A stretch of DNA of 47,458 nucleotides from Planctomycetota bacterium (GTDB lineage Bacteria; Planctomycetota; UBA1135; UBA2386). The position numbers and the translations under genes are program-made. The DNA is taken from assembly GCA_021776805.1 (NCBI GenBank), contig JAJFFD010000215.1, forward strand, positions 1 through 47,458, read 5' to 3'. Positions 18,526-27,657 of this stretch are shown here, in pieces; position 1 is the stretch's first letter; the number at the start of each line of letters is the position of its first letter. Below the pieces are notes generated by a model. It saw nothing but the letters and a program-made list of their open reading frames with translations, did not search any database and was not told the origin of the DNA.

Positions 18526-20861
18526 ACCTTCTTGGCCTTCGCGGTCGTTTTTGGCTCGTCAAAGGTCAGTTCGAGGAGGCCTTCCAGTTCGGGTAGCTTG
18601 CGTATATCGCCGCCCTGCTCCTCGAGCAGAATGCGCATGGCTTCCTGCAGCTGTGAGTCTTCTTGGAAGTCGCCGAGAGCGCGACGACCCGGGTAGATTT
18701 TGCCACGGATGTCCGGGATCTTCTCTCGGAGGAAGTAGCGAATCCAACGCCGTAGATCGTCGCGGCTGAGGCTGGTTTCGAGGCTCTGGTAGTAATCTTC
18801 GAAGTCAGGGTAGCGCTCGTAGCTGCCAGCATCGGCTTCTGCCAACTCGAGGAACAGGTCCGTGTAGTCCTCGATGCGCTCATCCACGTAGGTCGTAAAA
18901 GCCTTTTCCCGGAGGAGGCGCACGAGTTCGTTGCTCTCGAAGGCGTCCTTCGGCGTGACGCCGATCATCTTGATTTCCGCGTCGGGAGTTACGCCCCAGT
19001 CCTCATTGAGGATCTTGCCGTCGGCATCAATTTCCTTGTGTAGACTCCGGCCGCTGGGCAGGTGGTATCGGGCGACGGTCAACTTGATGTGTGGGCCGAC
19101 GTCGTACTTGTGATTGCCGTTCTTGTCTTCGAACTCCTCCCAGTCATCGCGCTGTCCGTTGCGATTCTCGTCTTCATAGACTTCGTGCGGCCTGGTTGAG
19201 AGGCTGAGGAGCCCTTGCACGCTGCCCTTGCCGAATGAGCGTTGGCCGACAATGGTCGCCCGTTCATAGTCCTGCAAGGCACCCGCTGCGATCTCGGAAG
19301 CGGATGCTGAGAAATTGTTGATCAAGACTGCCAGGGGCATGTCTGGTGCGCTGGCTTCGCCGTCGCGGGTATAGAGGTCTTCGCGATCATCTGCGCGGCG
19401 CCCCTGAGTGTAGACGACGAGCTTCTTCCCCTTCACGAATTGCTCGACCACATCGCGGGCAGCGGGCAGGAAGCCGCCGGTGTTATTGCGCAGGTCCAGG
19501 ATGAGAGAGGTTGCACCCTGGGCGCGGAGCTCCTGGATGGCCTTGCTCATCTCCTGCCCGGTGCTGGAAGCAAAGACCACGAGCTCCATGTAGCCGATCT
19601 GGCCGGGAAGCATCTCCAGGTTGATGGAGGGGACACGAATCTGTTCGCGCATGACCGAGACGTCCTCGATCTCATTGGTGCCAGGTCGCTGAACCTGCAG
19701 GATCACCTGAGTATCCGGCTTGCCCTTGAGGTTGCCGATGATCTCGTCGATGTCGTGTCCCTTGGTGTCCCAACCGTCGACTTTGAGGATGCGATCACCG
19801 GAGCGCAATCCGACTCGATAGGCTGGGCCGGAGTAGATCGGTCGAACGATTGAGAAGATGCCGTCCTCGTCGAAGTTTACGTAGGCGCCGATGCCGCCGT
19901 ATTCACGATCCAGGTCGAAGTAGAAGCGTTGAAACTCATCCGAAGTGAAGAAGGCTGAGTGCCGGTCCAGACTGCGCATCAGGGACTTGGCGCTGTTCTC
20001 CACGAGCTCTTCGTTGTTCAGGTACGTAGCTCTGGGATGCTTTGCTCGGATCTCTCGGACGATCTCTTGCAGTAGGTCGAGGCCGAAGGGGGGGATATTT
20101 TGATCCTCCTTCATCTTCTCGCTGAGCCGGTCCACTTCCTGGAGGTAGCTTTCTACTCGCCCCCGTCGCTCGATGAGGACTGCTGCCTCGCGACCTTCAT
20201 CACTGGGAATGCCGGCGATACGTTCGAGGATCGCCCAGCTCCTCAGCTCTGTGCCAAGCTCGCTACCCGCCACCAAGGCGAGTGCAGATTGATTGCGGAG
20301 GGTCAGGTCTTCGCCATCCAGCAGGGCACGGAGAGCCTGGCGCGCACGATACTGTTCCGCCGAAGTCCCCATGGTCAGCAGGCTGCGGGCGGATTCCAGG
20401 CGGAGCGCGGGGCTAGCCGCATCAGAATCCATGGTTGCCATCAGGATGATGCGCGCCTGCTCGCGCTGATCAGCATCGAAGAGCCTGGGGTTGCCGAGGA
20501 TGCCGATGGCAGCTGCGCGGGCTTCGCTTCCACTGCCCTCAATGGCCGGCTGGAGGAGCTCGAGAATCGATGCACCCAGGCTGTTGTCCTCGCTGAGGCT
20601 GGCGAGACTGCGCGCGGCCGTCAGTCGACCCACGACGCCGAGCTCATCGGCGGCGGCCCGAATGGCGCCGGCGAGCTCCGTCTTGGACCCAGGCAATCCG
20701 CGGAGCTCGAAGCTAAAGTCCCAGGCGCCGTCGAGGGTTGCCTGGTCTGCGCGAACGAGAATCTCCGAGACTTGCTCTTCGAGACCTTGCTGCGAACTGA
20801 GTTCGACGCAAAAGATGCCGAGGAGGAAGGGGGCGATGGTCACTTTCTTGATGTATTGCAT
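18522..20861 (-). CDS. S41 C-terminal processing peptidase with HEAT-like N-terminus and EF-hand-like insert (active-site intact)
   Basis: A 779-residue exported protease. Short signal-like N-terminus (APFLLGIFCVELSSQQ), a helical repeat region resembling HEAT/armadillo repeats (about 30-240), then a CTP/Tsp-type N-terminal helical domain, a PDZ domain (about 340-410: GPAYRVGLRSGDRILKVDGW) and the S41 catalytic core. The catalytic pair is Ser520 (second Ser of SASASE) and Lys545 in SFGKGSVQ, 25 residues apart as in known CTPs. After it comes an insert with EF-hand-like loops (residues 564-587; DENRNGQRDDWE and DKNGNHKYD) before the usual ARYHLPSGRSL. The tail is a charged helical region. It lies 14 bases downstream of a paralogue of equal length. 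Likely periplasmic; substrate unknown. Confidence 0.9.
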   Translation of the reverse strand: MQYIKKVTIAPFLLGIFCVELSSQQGLEEQVSEILVRADQATLDGAWDFSFELRGLPGSKTELAGAIRAAADELGVVGRLTAARSLASLSEDNSLGASILELLQPAIEGSGSEARAAAIGILGNPRLFDADQREQARIILMATMDSDAASPALRLESARSLLTMGTSAEQYRARQALRALLDGEDLTLRNQSALALVAGSELGTELRSWAILERIAGIPSDEGREAAVLIERRGRVESYLQEVDRLSEKMKEDQNIPPFGLDLLQEIVREIRAKHPRATYLNNEELVENSAKSLMRSLDRHSAFFTSDEFQRFYFDLDREYGGIGAYVNFDEDGIFSIVRPIYSGPAYRVGLRSGDRILKVDGWDTKGHDIDEIIGNLKGKPDTQVILQVQRPGTNEIEDVSVMREQIRVPSINLEMLPGQIGYMELVVFASSTGQEMSKAIQELRAQGATSLILDLRNNTGGFLPAARDVVEQFVKGKKLVVYTQGRRADDREDLYTRDGEASAPDMPLAVLINNFSASASEIAAGALQDYERATIVGQRSFGKGSVQGLLSLSTRPHEVYEDENRNGQRDDWEEFEDKNGNHKYDVGPHIKLTVARYHLPSGRSLHKEIDADGKILNEDWGVTPDAEIKMIGVTPKDAFESNELVRLLREKAFTTYVDERIEDYTDLFLELAEADAGSYERYPDFEDYYQSLETSLSRDDLRRWIRYFLREKIPDIRGKIYPGRRALGDFQEDSQLQEAMRILLEEQGGDIRKLPELEGLLELTFDEPKTTAKAKKV

Positions 20862-20875
20862 CGACTTGATTCTCC

Positions 20876-23215
20876 TCAGCCGTTCTTGGCAGCCTTCTTC
20901 TTGGCGGAAGCCTCGAAGTCCAGCTTCAAGATCCCTTGCATTTCCGCTTGCTTGCGAATGTCCTCGCCAATCCCCTCGAGGATGACACGCATGCCTTCCT
21001 GGAGTTGTGGGTCTTCCTGGTAGTCCCCGGCGGTGCCGGTGCCTGCGAAAGCCTTACCGCGCTGTTTGGCTACGAAATCACGGATACGAAGCCGCAACCA
21101 GCGACGGATGTCGTCCCTGCTGAGGTTGGTTTCGAGCTCTTCGTAGAAGGGCTCGAAATCCGGATAGCGCTCCGTGCGGCCCTGATCACCGCCAGCCAGC
21201 TCTGTAAAGAGCTCAGGATTGCCGTCAGCGTGCTTTTCCACGTAGTCGCGGAAGACTCCCTTCTTGGATAGCTCATAGAGCTCTGCGTTCTTCCATGCGT
21301 CCTCGCTCTTGATGACTTCGAAGTCGATCACCCGGTCGGGACGGATTCCCCAGTAGGGGTTCAAGGGCCGGCCGGTGATATCGAACTCGCGTTGCAAGCT
21401 ACGTCCACTGGGCAGGTGGTAGCGAGCGACGGTGATCTTGATATGGGCGCCGCTGTCGTATTTGCCGTTGTCGTTCCGGTCCTCGAACTCCTCGCCCTCG
21501 TCATGTTGACCATTGTTGTTGGCGTCTTCGTACTCTTCATCCGGACTGCTATTCAGCGGCAGGATGTCCTGGATGGTGGCTTGGCCGAGGGTTTGCTTGC
21601 CGACGACTGTTGCCCGTTCGTGATCCTGGAGTGCGCCAGCTGTGATTTCCGCAGCTGAGGCGCTGCGCTCGTTTACGAGGACAACGAGGGGGATGTCGGC
21701 TGCGACCGCTGCGTTGCGGGTCATCAGGTCTTCGCGATCCTCAGGCTTGCGCCCTTGGCTATAGGCGACGAGTTTTTCGCCGGCGAGAAACTGTTCGACC
21801 ACGTTGCGGGCCGCGGGCGCATAGCCCCGAGTGTTGTTGCGCAGGTCCAGAATCAGGCCTCTGGCGCCCTGCGACTGTAGGTCAACGATGGCGTCATTCA
21901 GCTCTTCACCGGTCTTGGCGGCGAAGGTCAGCAAGTCAATGTAGCCGACCTTGCCGGGCAACATTGCCCAGTTGGCCGATGCGGTGGTGAGGGCGCTACG
22001 TTGGACGGTCACCTCTGCCGGTTCCTGCATCCCTTGACGAACGAACTGGATCTTGACGCTGCTACCGGCGCGGCCCTTCAGTCTGGAGAGAATCTCGTCG
22101 CTGCTGCGGTTGCTTGTGTCCCAGCCGTCAATCTGTCGGATTCGGTCACCCGGCTGCAATCCACTTGCATAGGCCGGTCCAGAATCCAGCGGGCGAACGA
22201 TGGCGAACATGCCCGCGTTGTCGAAGTCGACAAAGGCGCCGATGCCGGCGAAGTCCTCGCCCTTGCTGGTGAAGAATCTCTCGTATTCCTGGGCCGTGAA
22301 GAAGGCCGAGTTTTGATCAAGTGACTTCATCAGTCCCTTGGCAGCTTCTTCAATCAGTTCCGCATCCTCGAAGTCTTCGCCGCGGATGTGTAGAGCGTGT
22401 GCCCGGATCATTAACTCTGTGAGCAATGTGTACTGGTCGCTCGCACCCTTTTCTGCCCGGTCCATTTCGGCATAGACCTTGCGGAATCGACCTTCCCAGA
22501 GGCGAGTCTGTTCTTGGCGACCGAGAAGGCTGCGTGCCAGGCGTCCCTCGGCAGTCGGTTGATCCGCAATCTCCCGGATGATTTTCCAGCTGGCGTCCGA
22601 GTCCGCGGCATTCATATCGCCGGCGAGAGTCAGTGCAGCGTGCACCTGCAGTTGACGCTTGCTGGAGAGGAGGAAGTCCCGCATGGTGCCCTTGGCCGCG
22701 GTCTTTTGTTCGTCGTTGCCGATCTTCCAGAGTGCTCGTGCCGCCTCGACGCGAAGACTCGGTTCCGCCATTTCGGAGCTGGTCGAGGCCATGAGAAGGT
22801 CTTGAACTTCTGACTGGCTTCTTCGGTCGAAGAGATTCTGGTTGCCTAGCAGGGAGTAGGCGGCGGCCTTCGCTGTGGCGCTACCCGATTCGCAGACCGG
22901 CTTGAGGATCTCCAGGATCTCACTGCCGAAGACCGGACCATCGGTCAAATCTCTCAGTCCCGCGGCGGCAGCGAGCTTGCCATTCTCCTTGGCGCCAGCC
23001 GCGGCACTGGCGATGGCCTTCGCCAGAGCGTCTTCCTGGCCATCTAGGTCGCTGAGTGCGAGGCCCAATTCCCAAACGGCGTCGACGCTACCGGCATCCG
23101 CTCGGCGGAGGATTGCGGTGACATCATCTTGCAGTGTTTCCTGGGCCTCAGCGGTGCTGGCCAGGAAGGTGGGAAAAAGGAGCAGGGAAAGGAGGGTTGC
23201 GGGGTGTCGACGCAT
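20876..23215 (-). CDS. S41 peptidase paralogue lacking the catalytic lysine (predicted pseudoprotease)
   Basis: Also 779 residues with the same architecture: signal peptide (MRRHPATLLSLLLFPTFLAS, cleavage after AEA), HEAT-like repeats, PDZ (GPAYASGLQPGDRIRQIDGW), S41 core, EF-hand-like insert and helical tail. The nucleophile Ser520 is kept (SASAAE), but position 545 is Gln (TLGQATIQ; codon CAA at 21581-21583) where the downstream paralogue has Lys (SFGKGSVQ). Lys540 is nearby but out of register. It is therefore probably inactive or uses altered chemistry. The start is set at the ATG 23213-23215, which has GGAG six bases upstream and begins the signal peptide; an upstream ATG at 23278 would add 21 non-signal residues. 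It is first in the pair, with the promoter in 23216-23394. Confidence 0.88.
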   Translation of the reverse strand: MRRHPATLLSLLLFPTFLASTAEAQETLQDDVTAILRRADAGSVDAVWELGLALSDLDGQEDALAKAIASAAAGAKENGKLAAAAGLRDLTDGPVFGSEILEILKPVCESGSATAKAAAYSLLGNQNLFDRRSQSEVQDLLMASTSSEMAEPSLRVEAARALWKIGNDEQKTAAKGTMRDFLLSSKRQLQVHAALTLAGDMNAADSDASWKIIREIADQPTAEGRLARSLLGRQEQTRLWEGRFRKVYAEMDRAEKGASDQYTLLTELMIRAHALHIRGEDFEDAELIEEAAKGLMKSLDQNSAFFTAQEYERFFTSKGEDFAGIGAFVDFDNAGMFAIVRPLDSGPAYASGLQPGDRIRQIDGWDTSNRSSDEILSRLKGRAGSSVKIQFVRQGMQEPAEVTVQRSALTTASANWAMLPGKVGYIDLLTFAAKTGEELNDAIVDLQSQGARGLILDLRNNTRGYAPAARNVVEQFLAGEKLVAYSQGRKPEDREDLMTRNAAVAADIPLVVLVNERSASAAEITAGALQDHERATVVGKQTLGQATIQDILPLNSSPDEEYEDANNNGQHDEGEEFEDRNDNGKYDSGAHIKITVARYHLPSGRSLQREFDITGRPLNPYWGIRPDRVIDFEVIKSEDAWKNAELYELSKKGVFRDYVEKHADGNPELFTELAGGDQGRTERYPDFEPFYEELETNLSRDDIRRWLRLRIRDFVAKQRGKAFAGTGTAGDYQEDPQLQEGMRVILEGIGEDIRKQAEMQGILKLDFEASAKKKAAKNG

Positions 23216-23394
23216 GTAGGCTCCGGTGCCCGTGCACGGGCAGGTAGTCATATCTCTAGATCGGTCCATGTCAGCCACGGCATCAAGCCCTGTCGCAGAT
23301 CGCGAATGGGGGGATTTTCGACGATTTCAGCATGCCATGGGCGGGAGATGCCCATCAAATCGCATTAGGCTACCTTCACCCCGCCAAAACGAGC

Positions 23395-23910
23395 ATGACC
23401 GCAGAAAAAGGACGCCAAAGTGATGTCGAAAACTCCCTCTCCCATCTGGACGAGGAAGGGAGGGCGAAGATGGTCGATGTTACAAACAAGGCCTCTACGC
23501 AGCGCCGTGCTCTGGCGCGAGGCTGCATCTCGCTGACTCCAGAAATCAAGGCGAAACTCCTTGCAGGGGATCTCCCGAAGGGCGAGGGCCTCGCGGTTGC
23601 TCGTCTGGCCGGGATCCAAGCCGCCAAGGAAACCTCTCGACTCATCCCGCTCTGCCATCAGATCGCACTGAGTTCTGTGCAGATTCACTTCGCATCCGTG
23701 AACGAGGCTGACCTGGAACTGCGGGCGGAGGTTCGTTGCCAGGGCCCCACAGGTGTGGAAATGGAAGCCTTGACGGCGGTGAGTGTCGCTGCACTCACCA
23801 TCTATGACATGTGCAAGGCCATGTCGAAGAGCATCAGCATCGGGTCCATTCAACTCCTGGAGAAGTCCGGTGGGCGCTCCGGTGACTGGCGGCGAGGAGA
23901 TGCGGAGTAA
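23395..23910 (+). CDS. moaC: Cyclic pyranopterin monophosphate synthase MoaC
   Basis: Molybdenum cofactor synthesis: converts 3',8-cyclo-GTP to cyclic pyranopterin monophosphate together with MoaA. 171 residues from the ATG at 23395. Family landmarks: LSHLDEEGRAKMVDVTNK at the N-terminus, PLCHQI at 85-90, GVEMEALTAVSVAALTIYDM, then CKAMSK with the catalytic Asp-Met-Cys-Lys. A GGAGGG lies six bases before an internal ATG at 23470, but starting there would remove the conserved SHLDEEG segment, so the upstream start is preferred. It ends with TAATG overlapping asd. No other moa/moe gene is in the window, and coupling to lysine/threonine synthesis genes has no obvious logic. Confidence 0.93.
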   Translation: MTAEKGRQSDVENSLSHLDEEGRAKMVDVTNKASTQRRALARGCISLTPEIKAKLLAGDLPKGEGLAVARLAGIQAAKETSRLIPLCHQIALSSVQIHFASVNEADLELRAEVRCQGPTGVEMEALTAVSVAALTIYDMCKAMSKSISIGSIQLLEKSGGRSGDWRRGDAE

Positions 23911-24905
23911 TGAGTCGGAGGCTGGGGATCGTCGGGGCGACTGGAGCCGTGGGCAAGGAGCTGCTCGGAATCCTCGAGGAGCGCGAGTTCCCCTGCGAGG
24001 AGGTCAGATTGTATGCCTCCGCAGCGTCGCTGGGCAAGACGGCGGTGTTCCGTGGTCAGGAATTGAAGATGCAGGAGCTTGGGCCGAACTGTTTCGCGGG
24101 CCTGGACACGGCTTTCTTCAGCGCCGGTGGCGAGTTGTCCCGTGAGTATGTGCCGCAGGCGGTTGAACAGGGAGCGGTCGCCATCGACAACTCCTCTGCC
24201 TTTCGCCTCGATCCCGAGGTGCCTCTGGTCGTGCCTGAGTGGAATGCGGAGACCCTTGCCGCGCAGCCGAGAATCGTCGCCAATCCAAACTGCTCTACGA
24301 TCATCATGGTCATGGCCATCGCGGCCTTGCATCGCGAGCTGGGAATCCGGCGGGTCAACGCGGTCACTTATCAAGCAGCCTCCGGTGCTGGCCAGCGAGC
24401 GCTTGAAGAACTTCGCGCTGCCAGCCGTGCGGCCTTGGCCGGTGAGGCCTTCGAAGCGAAGGTGCTGAGCCATGATATCGCCTTCAACCTGCTGGCCAGA
24501 ATCGATCGATTCGGGGCTGACGGCTACACCGGCGAAGAGGACAAGATGCTCAACGAGACGCGCAAGATCCTGGCCAGCCCCGAGATGCAGGTTGAAGCAA
24601 CCTGTGTTCGCGTGCCGGTGGAGCGATGTCACAGCATGAGTCTCAGTCTGGACCTGAGCTCGCCATGTTCTGTGCCCCGGGCTCGTGAGCTGTTGAGCTC
24701 GGCCCCTGGCCTGCTGCTTCAGGACTCCCCGGAAGACGATCTCTATCCCCAACCCGCGGATCGGGCTGGGACGGATGCGGTGGCCGTCGGCCGCATCCGT
24801 GAAAGCCGCTGCTATCCTGGAGGCCTGGTTCTGTGGGCGGTGGGGGATCAACTGCGCAAGGGTGCCGCCTTGAATGCGGTGCAAATAGCAGAAGAGCTCC
24901 TCTGA
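23910..24905 (+). CDS. asd: Aspartate-semialdehyde dehydrogenase
   Basis: NADPH-dependent reduction of aspartyl phosphate to aspartate semialdehyde, the branch point to lysine/diaminopimelate, threonine and methionine. 331 residues. Rossmann motif GIVGATGAVG at 6-15, catalytic Cys128 in NPNCST, YQAASGAGQRALEEL, and RVPVERCHS with the catalytic His (the family usually has Gly where Cys stands here). The ATG overlaps the moaC stop by one base (TAATG). After the stop there is a CAGAAG/CCTCTG imperfect hairpin and, 12 bases later, five T; this is too loose to call a terminator with confidence. Confidence 0.94.
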   Translation: MSRRLGIVGATGAVGKELLGILEEREFPCEEVRLYASAASLGKTAVFRGQELKMQELGPNCFAGLDTAFFSAGGELSREYVPQAVEQGAVAIDNSSAFRLDPEVPLVVPEWNAETLAAQPRIVANPNCSTIIMVMAIAALHRELGIRRVNAVTYQAASGAGQRALEELRAASRAALAGEAFEAKVLSHDIAFNLLARIDRFGADGYTGEEDKMLNETRKILASPEMQVEATCVRVPVERCHSMSLSLDLSSPCSVPRARELLSSAPGLLLQDSPEDDLYPQPADRAGTDAVAVGRIRESRCYPGGLVLWAVGDQLRKGAALNAVQIAEELL

Positions 24906-24934
24906 CAGGCGGGCTTTTTGCTTTCGAGGGCTCC

Positions 24935-24971
24935 GGCCAGGAAGTTACAGTTCCGCCGCAGCGGCCTGGCC
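24935..24971 (+). promoter_or_regulatory. Hairpin-rich leader before accB
   Basis: GGCCAGG (24935-24941) pairs with CCTGGCC (24965-24971). Inside, GGAA (24940-24943) can alternatively pair with TTCC (24951-24954), and CCGC (24953-24956) with GCGG (24961-24964) around a CGCA loop. These are mutually exclusive partial foldings in the 97-base gap before accB. In many bacteria accBC expression is autoregulated, so a leader structure is plausible, but this is inference. Confidence 0.35.
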
Positions 24972-25002
24972 AAACAGGCGGGAATCACGCAAGACCCCGA
25001 TC

Positions 25003-25593
25003 ATGGCAGCAAAGAAGAAGAAGAAGATGGCCAGCAAGGCCAAGAAGAAGACCACGTCGAGGCGCCAGAAGCCTAGCGCCAAGAAGGCCGCCAGGCGGAG
25101 CGGCGGAGACGATGGGTCTGCCGGCCGCGTAGCCGAGATCCAACGGCTCATCGACGTCATGGTTGCCGCGGGCGCGGTTGAGGTCGAGATGGAGGAGAAC
25201 GGCAGTCGACTTCGTGTGCGCCTGAAGGAGGACCCGCCGCTTGCAGTCATGCCCTACGGGGCACCGCCTTCTGGGGCAGTTGCTCCGGTAGCGGCGGGCG
25301 CAGTCCTCGGACAAGCGGCCGATGTGCCCGCGTCCCCGGCGGCGGACAGCGATACCTTCGTTTTCAGTTCACCCATGGTGGGTACCTTCTACCGCGCACC
25401 TTCACCGGAAACCGAGGCCTTCGTGCGTGTTGGCCAAGAGGTCACCGCTGACACGACCCTCTGCATCTTGGAAGCCATGAAGGTCATGAACGAGATCAAG
25501 GCCGAGGTTGACGGTGTGATAGTCGAGGTGCTCGCAGAGAACGGCGAGTCCATCGAATTTGGGCAACCACTCTTCGTCCTGAGGTCTGTTTAG
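25003..25593 (+). CDS. accB: Biotin carboxyl carrier protein of acetyl-CoA carboxylase, with Lys-rich N-terminal extension
   Basis: Carries biotin between the carboxylase and transferase parts of acetyl-CoA carboxylase (malonyl-CoA for fatty acids). 196 residues. The C-terminal biotinyl domain (about 118-196) has SSPMVGTFYRAPSP and EAMKVMNEI with the biotinylated Lys160. A Pro/Ala-rich linker spans about 80-115, and the usual AccB N-terminal segment (IQRLIDVMVAAGAVEVEMEE) begins near residue 45. Ahead of it is an unusual 35-residue basic tail dominated by Lys and Arg (MAAKKKKKMASKAKKKTTSR), resembling histone H1-like tails. It is encoded partly by an AAG repeat. No clear ribosome-binding site; an ATG at 25027 is an alternative start. 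accC follows after 3 bases. Confidence 0.93.
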   Translation: MAAKKKKKMASKAKKKTTSRRQKPSAKKAARRSGGDDGSAGRVAEIQRLIDVMVAAGAVEVEMEENGSRLRVRLKEDPPLAVMPYGAPPSGAVAPVAAGAVLGQAADVPASPAADSDTFVFSSPMVGTFYRAPSPETEAFVRVGQEVTADTTLCILEAMKVMNEIKAEVDGVIVEVLAENGESIEFGQPLFVLRSV

Positions 25594-25596
25594 GCA

Positions 25597-26943
25597 GTGT
25601 TTCGTCGCATCCTGATTGCCAACCGCGGCGAGATCGCGCTGCGGATTATGCGTGCTTGCAAAGAGCTCGATATCGAGACGGTCGCTGTCTACTCGGAGGC
25701 AGACCGTGATCTACTCCATCTGCGCTATGCGGATGAGACCGTATGCATTGGTCCCGCCCCGAGTGTTGACAGCTACCTCAATATTCCGGCCTTGATCTCT
25801 GCGGCAGAGATCACCGATGTCGAGGCGATTCATCCCGGCTATGGCTTCCTCTCCGAGAACGCCCACTTCGTCGAAGTTTGCCAATCCTGCAACATCAAGT
25901 TCATCGGTCCATCCGCTGAAACTATCTCCTGGGTGGGAGACAAGGTGGCCGCCCGCGATCTCGCCAAGAAGGCAAAGGTGCAGGTGGTCCCCGGCAGCGA
26001 GGGCCCTGTGGAAACCGAGCAGGAAGCCCTGGAGGTTGCCCGTGAAATCGGTTTTCCCGTTCTGATCAAGGCTGCCTCCGGTGGCGGCGGTCGGGGCATG
26101 CGGGTTGCCCACAACGAAGTCAGCATGGTGAACGGCTACCACTCGGCGCGCTCCGAAGCCGAAACAGCCTTCAATGATTCGCGAGTCTATGTGGAGAAAT
26201 TCATCGAGAGACCGCGGCACATCGAGGTGCAGATTCTCGCTGACCAGCACGGCAACATAGTGCACCTGGGCGAACGTGATTGCTCGATCCAGCGCCGTCA
26301 CCAGAAGCTGCTCGAGGAGAGCCCATCTCCCGTGCTCGACGACGAAGCACGCCGGGAAATCGGTGCGGCAGCTGTGCGCATTGCAAAGGTTGCGGATTAT
26401 TACTCAGCCGGAACAGTCGAGTTCATCCTCGACCGTGAGGGCAACTTTTACTTCATCGAAGTGAATGCGCGCATCCAGGTAGAGCATCCGGTTACCGAGG
26501 AGGTCACGGGTGTGGACTTGATCAAGGAGATGATCAAGATTGCGGCTGAGGAACCATTGAGTTTGCGGCAGGAAGATATTCGCGCGCGCGGGCACTCCTT
26601 CGAGTTTCGTATCAATGCCGAGGATCCAGATCAGAACTTCAAGCCCTGCCCTGGCATCATCGAAAACCTGATCGTCCCTTCTGGGCCTGGCGTCCGCTGG
26701 GACTCACATGCCTACCAGGGCTACAAGGTACCGATGCACTATGACTCCATGGTTGGCAAGTTGATCGTGCATCGCCCCAGCCGGAAGGAAGCGCTGCGAG
26801 TCGCGCGGCGGGCCCTCGAGGAGCTGACCATCGAAGGGATTGCCACTACTAGGCCTCTATTCCTGCGGATTCTGGAGCACTCGGACTTCATCAATGGCGA
26901 AGTGGATACTGGATTCATCGATCGCTTCTTCAGCCAGCACTAA
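25597..26943 (+). CDS. accC: Biotin carboxylase subunit of acetyl-CoA carboxylase
   Basis: ATP-dependent carboxylation of biotin on AccB. 448 residues, the normal size for AccC. N-terminal [22 protein letters not shown]-grasp glycine-rich loop [38 protein letters not shown], and [14 protein letters not shown] (most homologues have [14 protein letters not shown]) with the catalytic Glu/Arg. It starts with GTG at 25597, 3 bases after accB, so the two form an operon. The carboxyltransferase genes accA/accD are not in the window. Confidence 0.96.
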   Translation: MFRRILIANRGEIALRIMRACKELDIETVAVYSEADRDLLHLRYADETVCIGPAPSVDSYLNIPALISAAEITDVEAIHPGYGFLSENAHFVEVCQSCNIKFIGPSAETISWVGDKVAARDLAKKAKVQVVPGSEGPVETEQEALEVAREIGFPVLIKAASGGGGRGMRVAHNEVSMVNGYHSARSEAETAFNDSRVYVEKFIERPRHIEVQILADQHGNIVHLGERDCSIQRRHQKLLEESPSPVLDDEARREIGAAAVRIAKVADYYSAGTVEFILDREGNFYFIEVNARIQVEHPVTEEVTGVDLIKEMIKIAAEEPLSLRQEDIRARGHSFEFRINAEDPDQNFKPCPGIIENLIVPSGPGVRWDSHAYQGYKVPMHYDSMVGKLIVHRPSRKEALRVARRALEELTIEGIATTRPLFLRILEHSDFINGEVDTGFIDRFFSQH

Positions 26944-26994
26944 CGCGGAGCGGGCCGTCAAGCCGCGATCGATTCTGCTCAGGGTGAGGTCGGC

Positions 26995-27657
26995 GTGAGG
27001 AGACTCTCTGCGCAGCTCCTCCTCGGCGCGAACCTCCTTGCCGCCAATCTGGCTGCGGCCTTCTTTCTTGCCCTCTTCATCAGCCCGGGCTCCTTCAGTC
27101 AGGCTGAAGGCGGGGAATTTGAATTGTCGGCGAACATCCAGTCCCTGCCATTCCTGCAGCTCACCTTCGCTGCGAGCCTGGTCCTGATACTCGCGAACGT
27201 CCTGTATGTGCTCTACGGCCGCCAGGAGAAGGATCCCCTGCGCTATGTCCTGAGCGATGCTCCGGGTGGGCCGCTGAGGGTCTCGAAGGATGCCCTCGAG
27301 ACTGGCCTCAGGCAGCGAGGGGAGAGTTTGCCAGAGCTGTCCCGCCTGAAGGTCGCCATTCTGGCTGGCGGGGTGAAGCGTCTGCGACTTCAGGCCCAGT
27401 TCCACTGCCCAGAAGGGGTCCGGATTCAGGAGCTCAGCCGCAAGCTCAGGGGCGTCTTGGAGGCCAAGTTCTTCGAGCTGGTCAAGCTGACCGATGGGGT
27501 CAAACTGGCCACTGAGATCGAGTTTTCCGGCTTCTCGGGCAAGTTGGCCAAGCGGCAAGCCGAGGAAAAGGTAGGCTCGGATGAGCCAGGCCCCTTCACC
27601 GGGCCGAAGTATCCTATCGACGACGAGGATCCATTCGAGGCAAAGGCAGACTCTTGA
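26995..27657 (+). CDS. Membrane protein resembling AmaP (Asp23-like domain after two transmembrane helices)
   Basis: 220 residues. Two N-terminal membrane segments (about 8-30 and 52-74) are followed by a GPLRVSKDALETGLRQRGES stretch and a beta-alpha domain (about 92-180; LKVAILAGGVKRLRLQAQFH, then IQELSRKLRGVLEAKFFELV). This layout resembles the alkaline-shock membrane anchor AmaP and its Asp23/DUF322 partners. A disordered acidic tail ends the protein. The GTG start at 26995 has GAGG six bases upstream. The last bases overlap the TTG start of the next gene. The family relationship is a weak structural resemblance; function is unknown. Confidence 0.55.
   Translation: MRRLSAQLLLGANLLAANLAAAFFLALFISPGSFSQAEGGEFELSANIQSLPFLQLTFAASLVLILANVLYVLYGRQEKDPLRYVLSDAPGGPLRVSKDALETGLRQRGESLPELSRLKVAILAGGVKRLRLQAQFHCPEGVRIQELSRKLRGVLEAKFFELVKLTDGVKLATEIEFSGFSGKLAKRQAEEKVGSDEPGPFTGPKYPIDDEDPFEAKADS

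Noticed and set aside
20100..21023. 307-codon plus-strand open frame opposite the S41 genes
   Set aside because: Shadow frame; the minus-strand proteins have conserved motifs throughout.
23850..24884. 344-codon minus-strand open frame opposite asd
   Set aside because: Antisense shadow; the plus strand encodes an intact Asd.
24906..24920. Intrinsic terminator after asd
   Set aside because: The imperfect CAGAAG/CCTCTG hairpin is separated from the five-T run by 12 bases, which does not fit the usual geometry.
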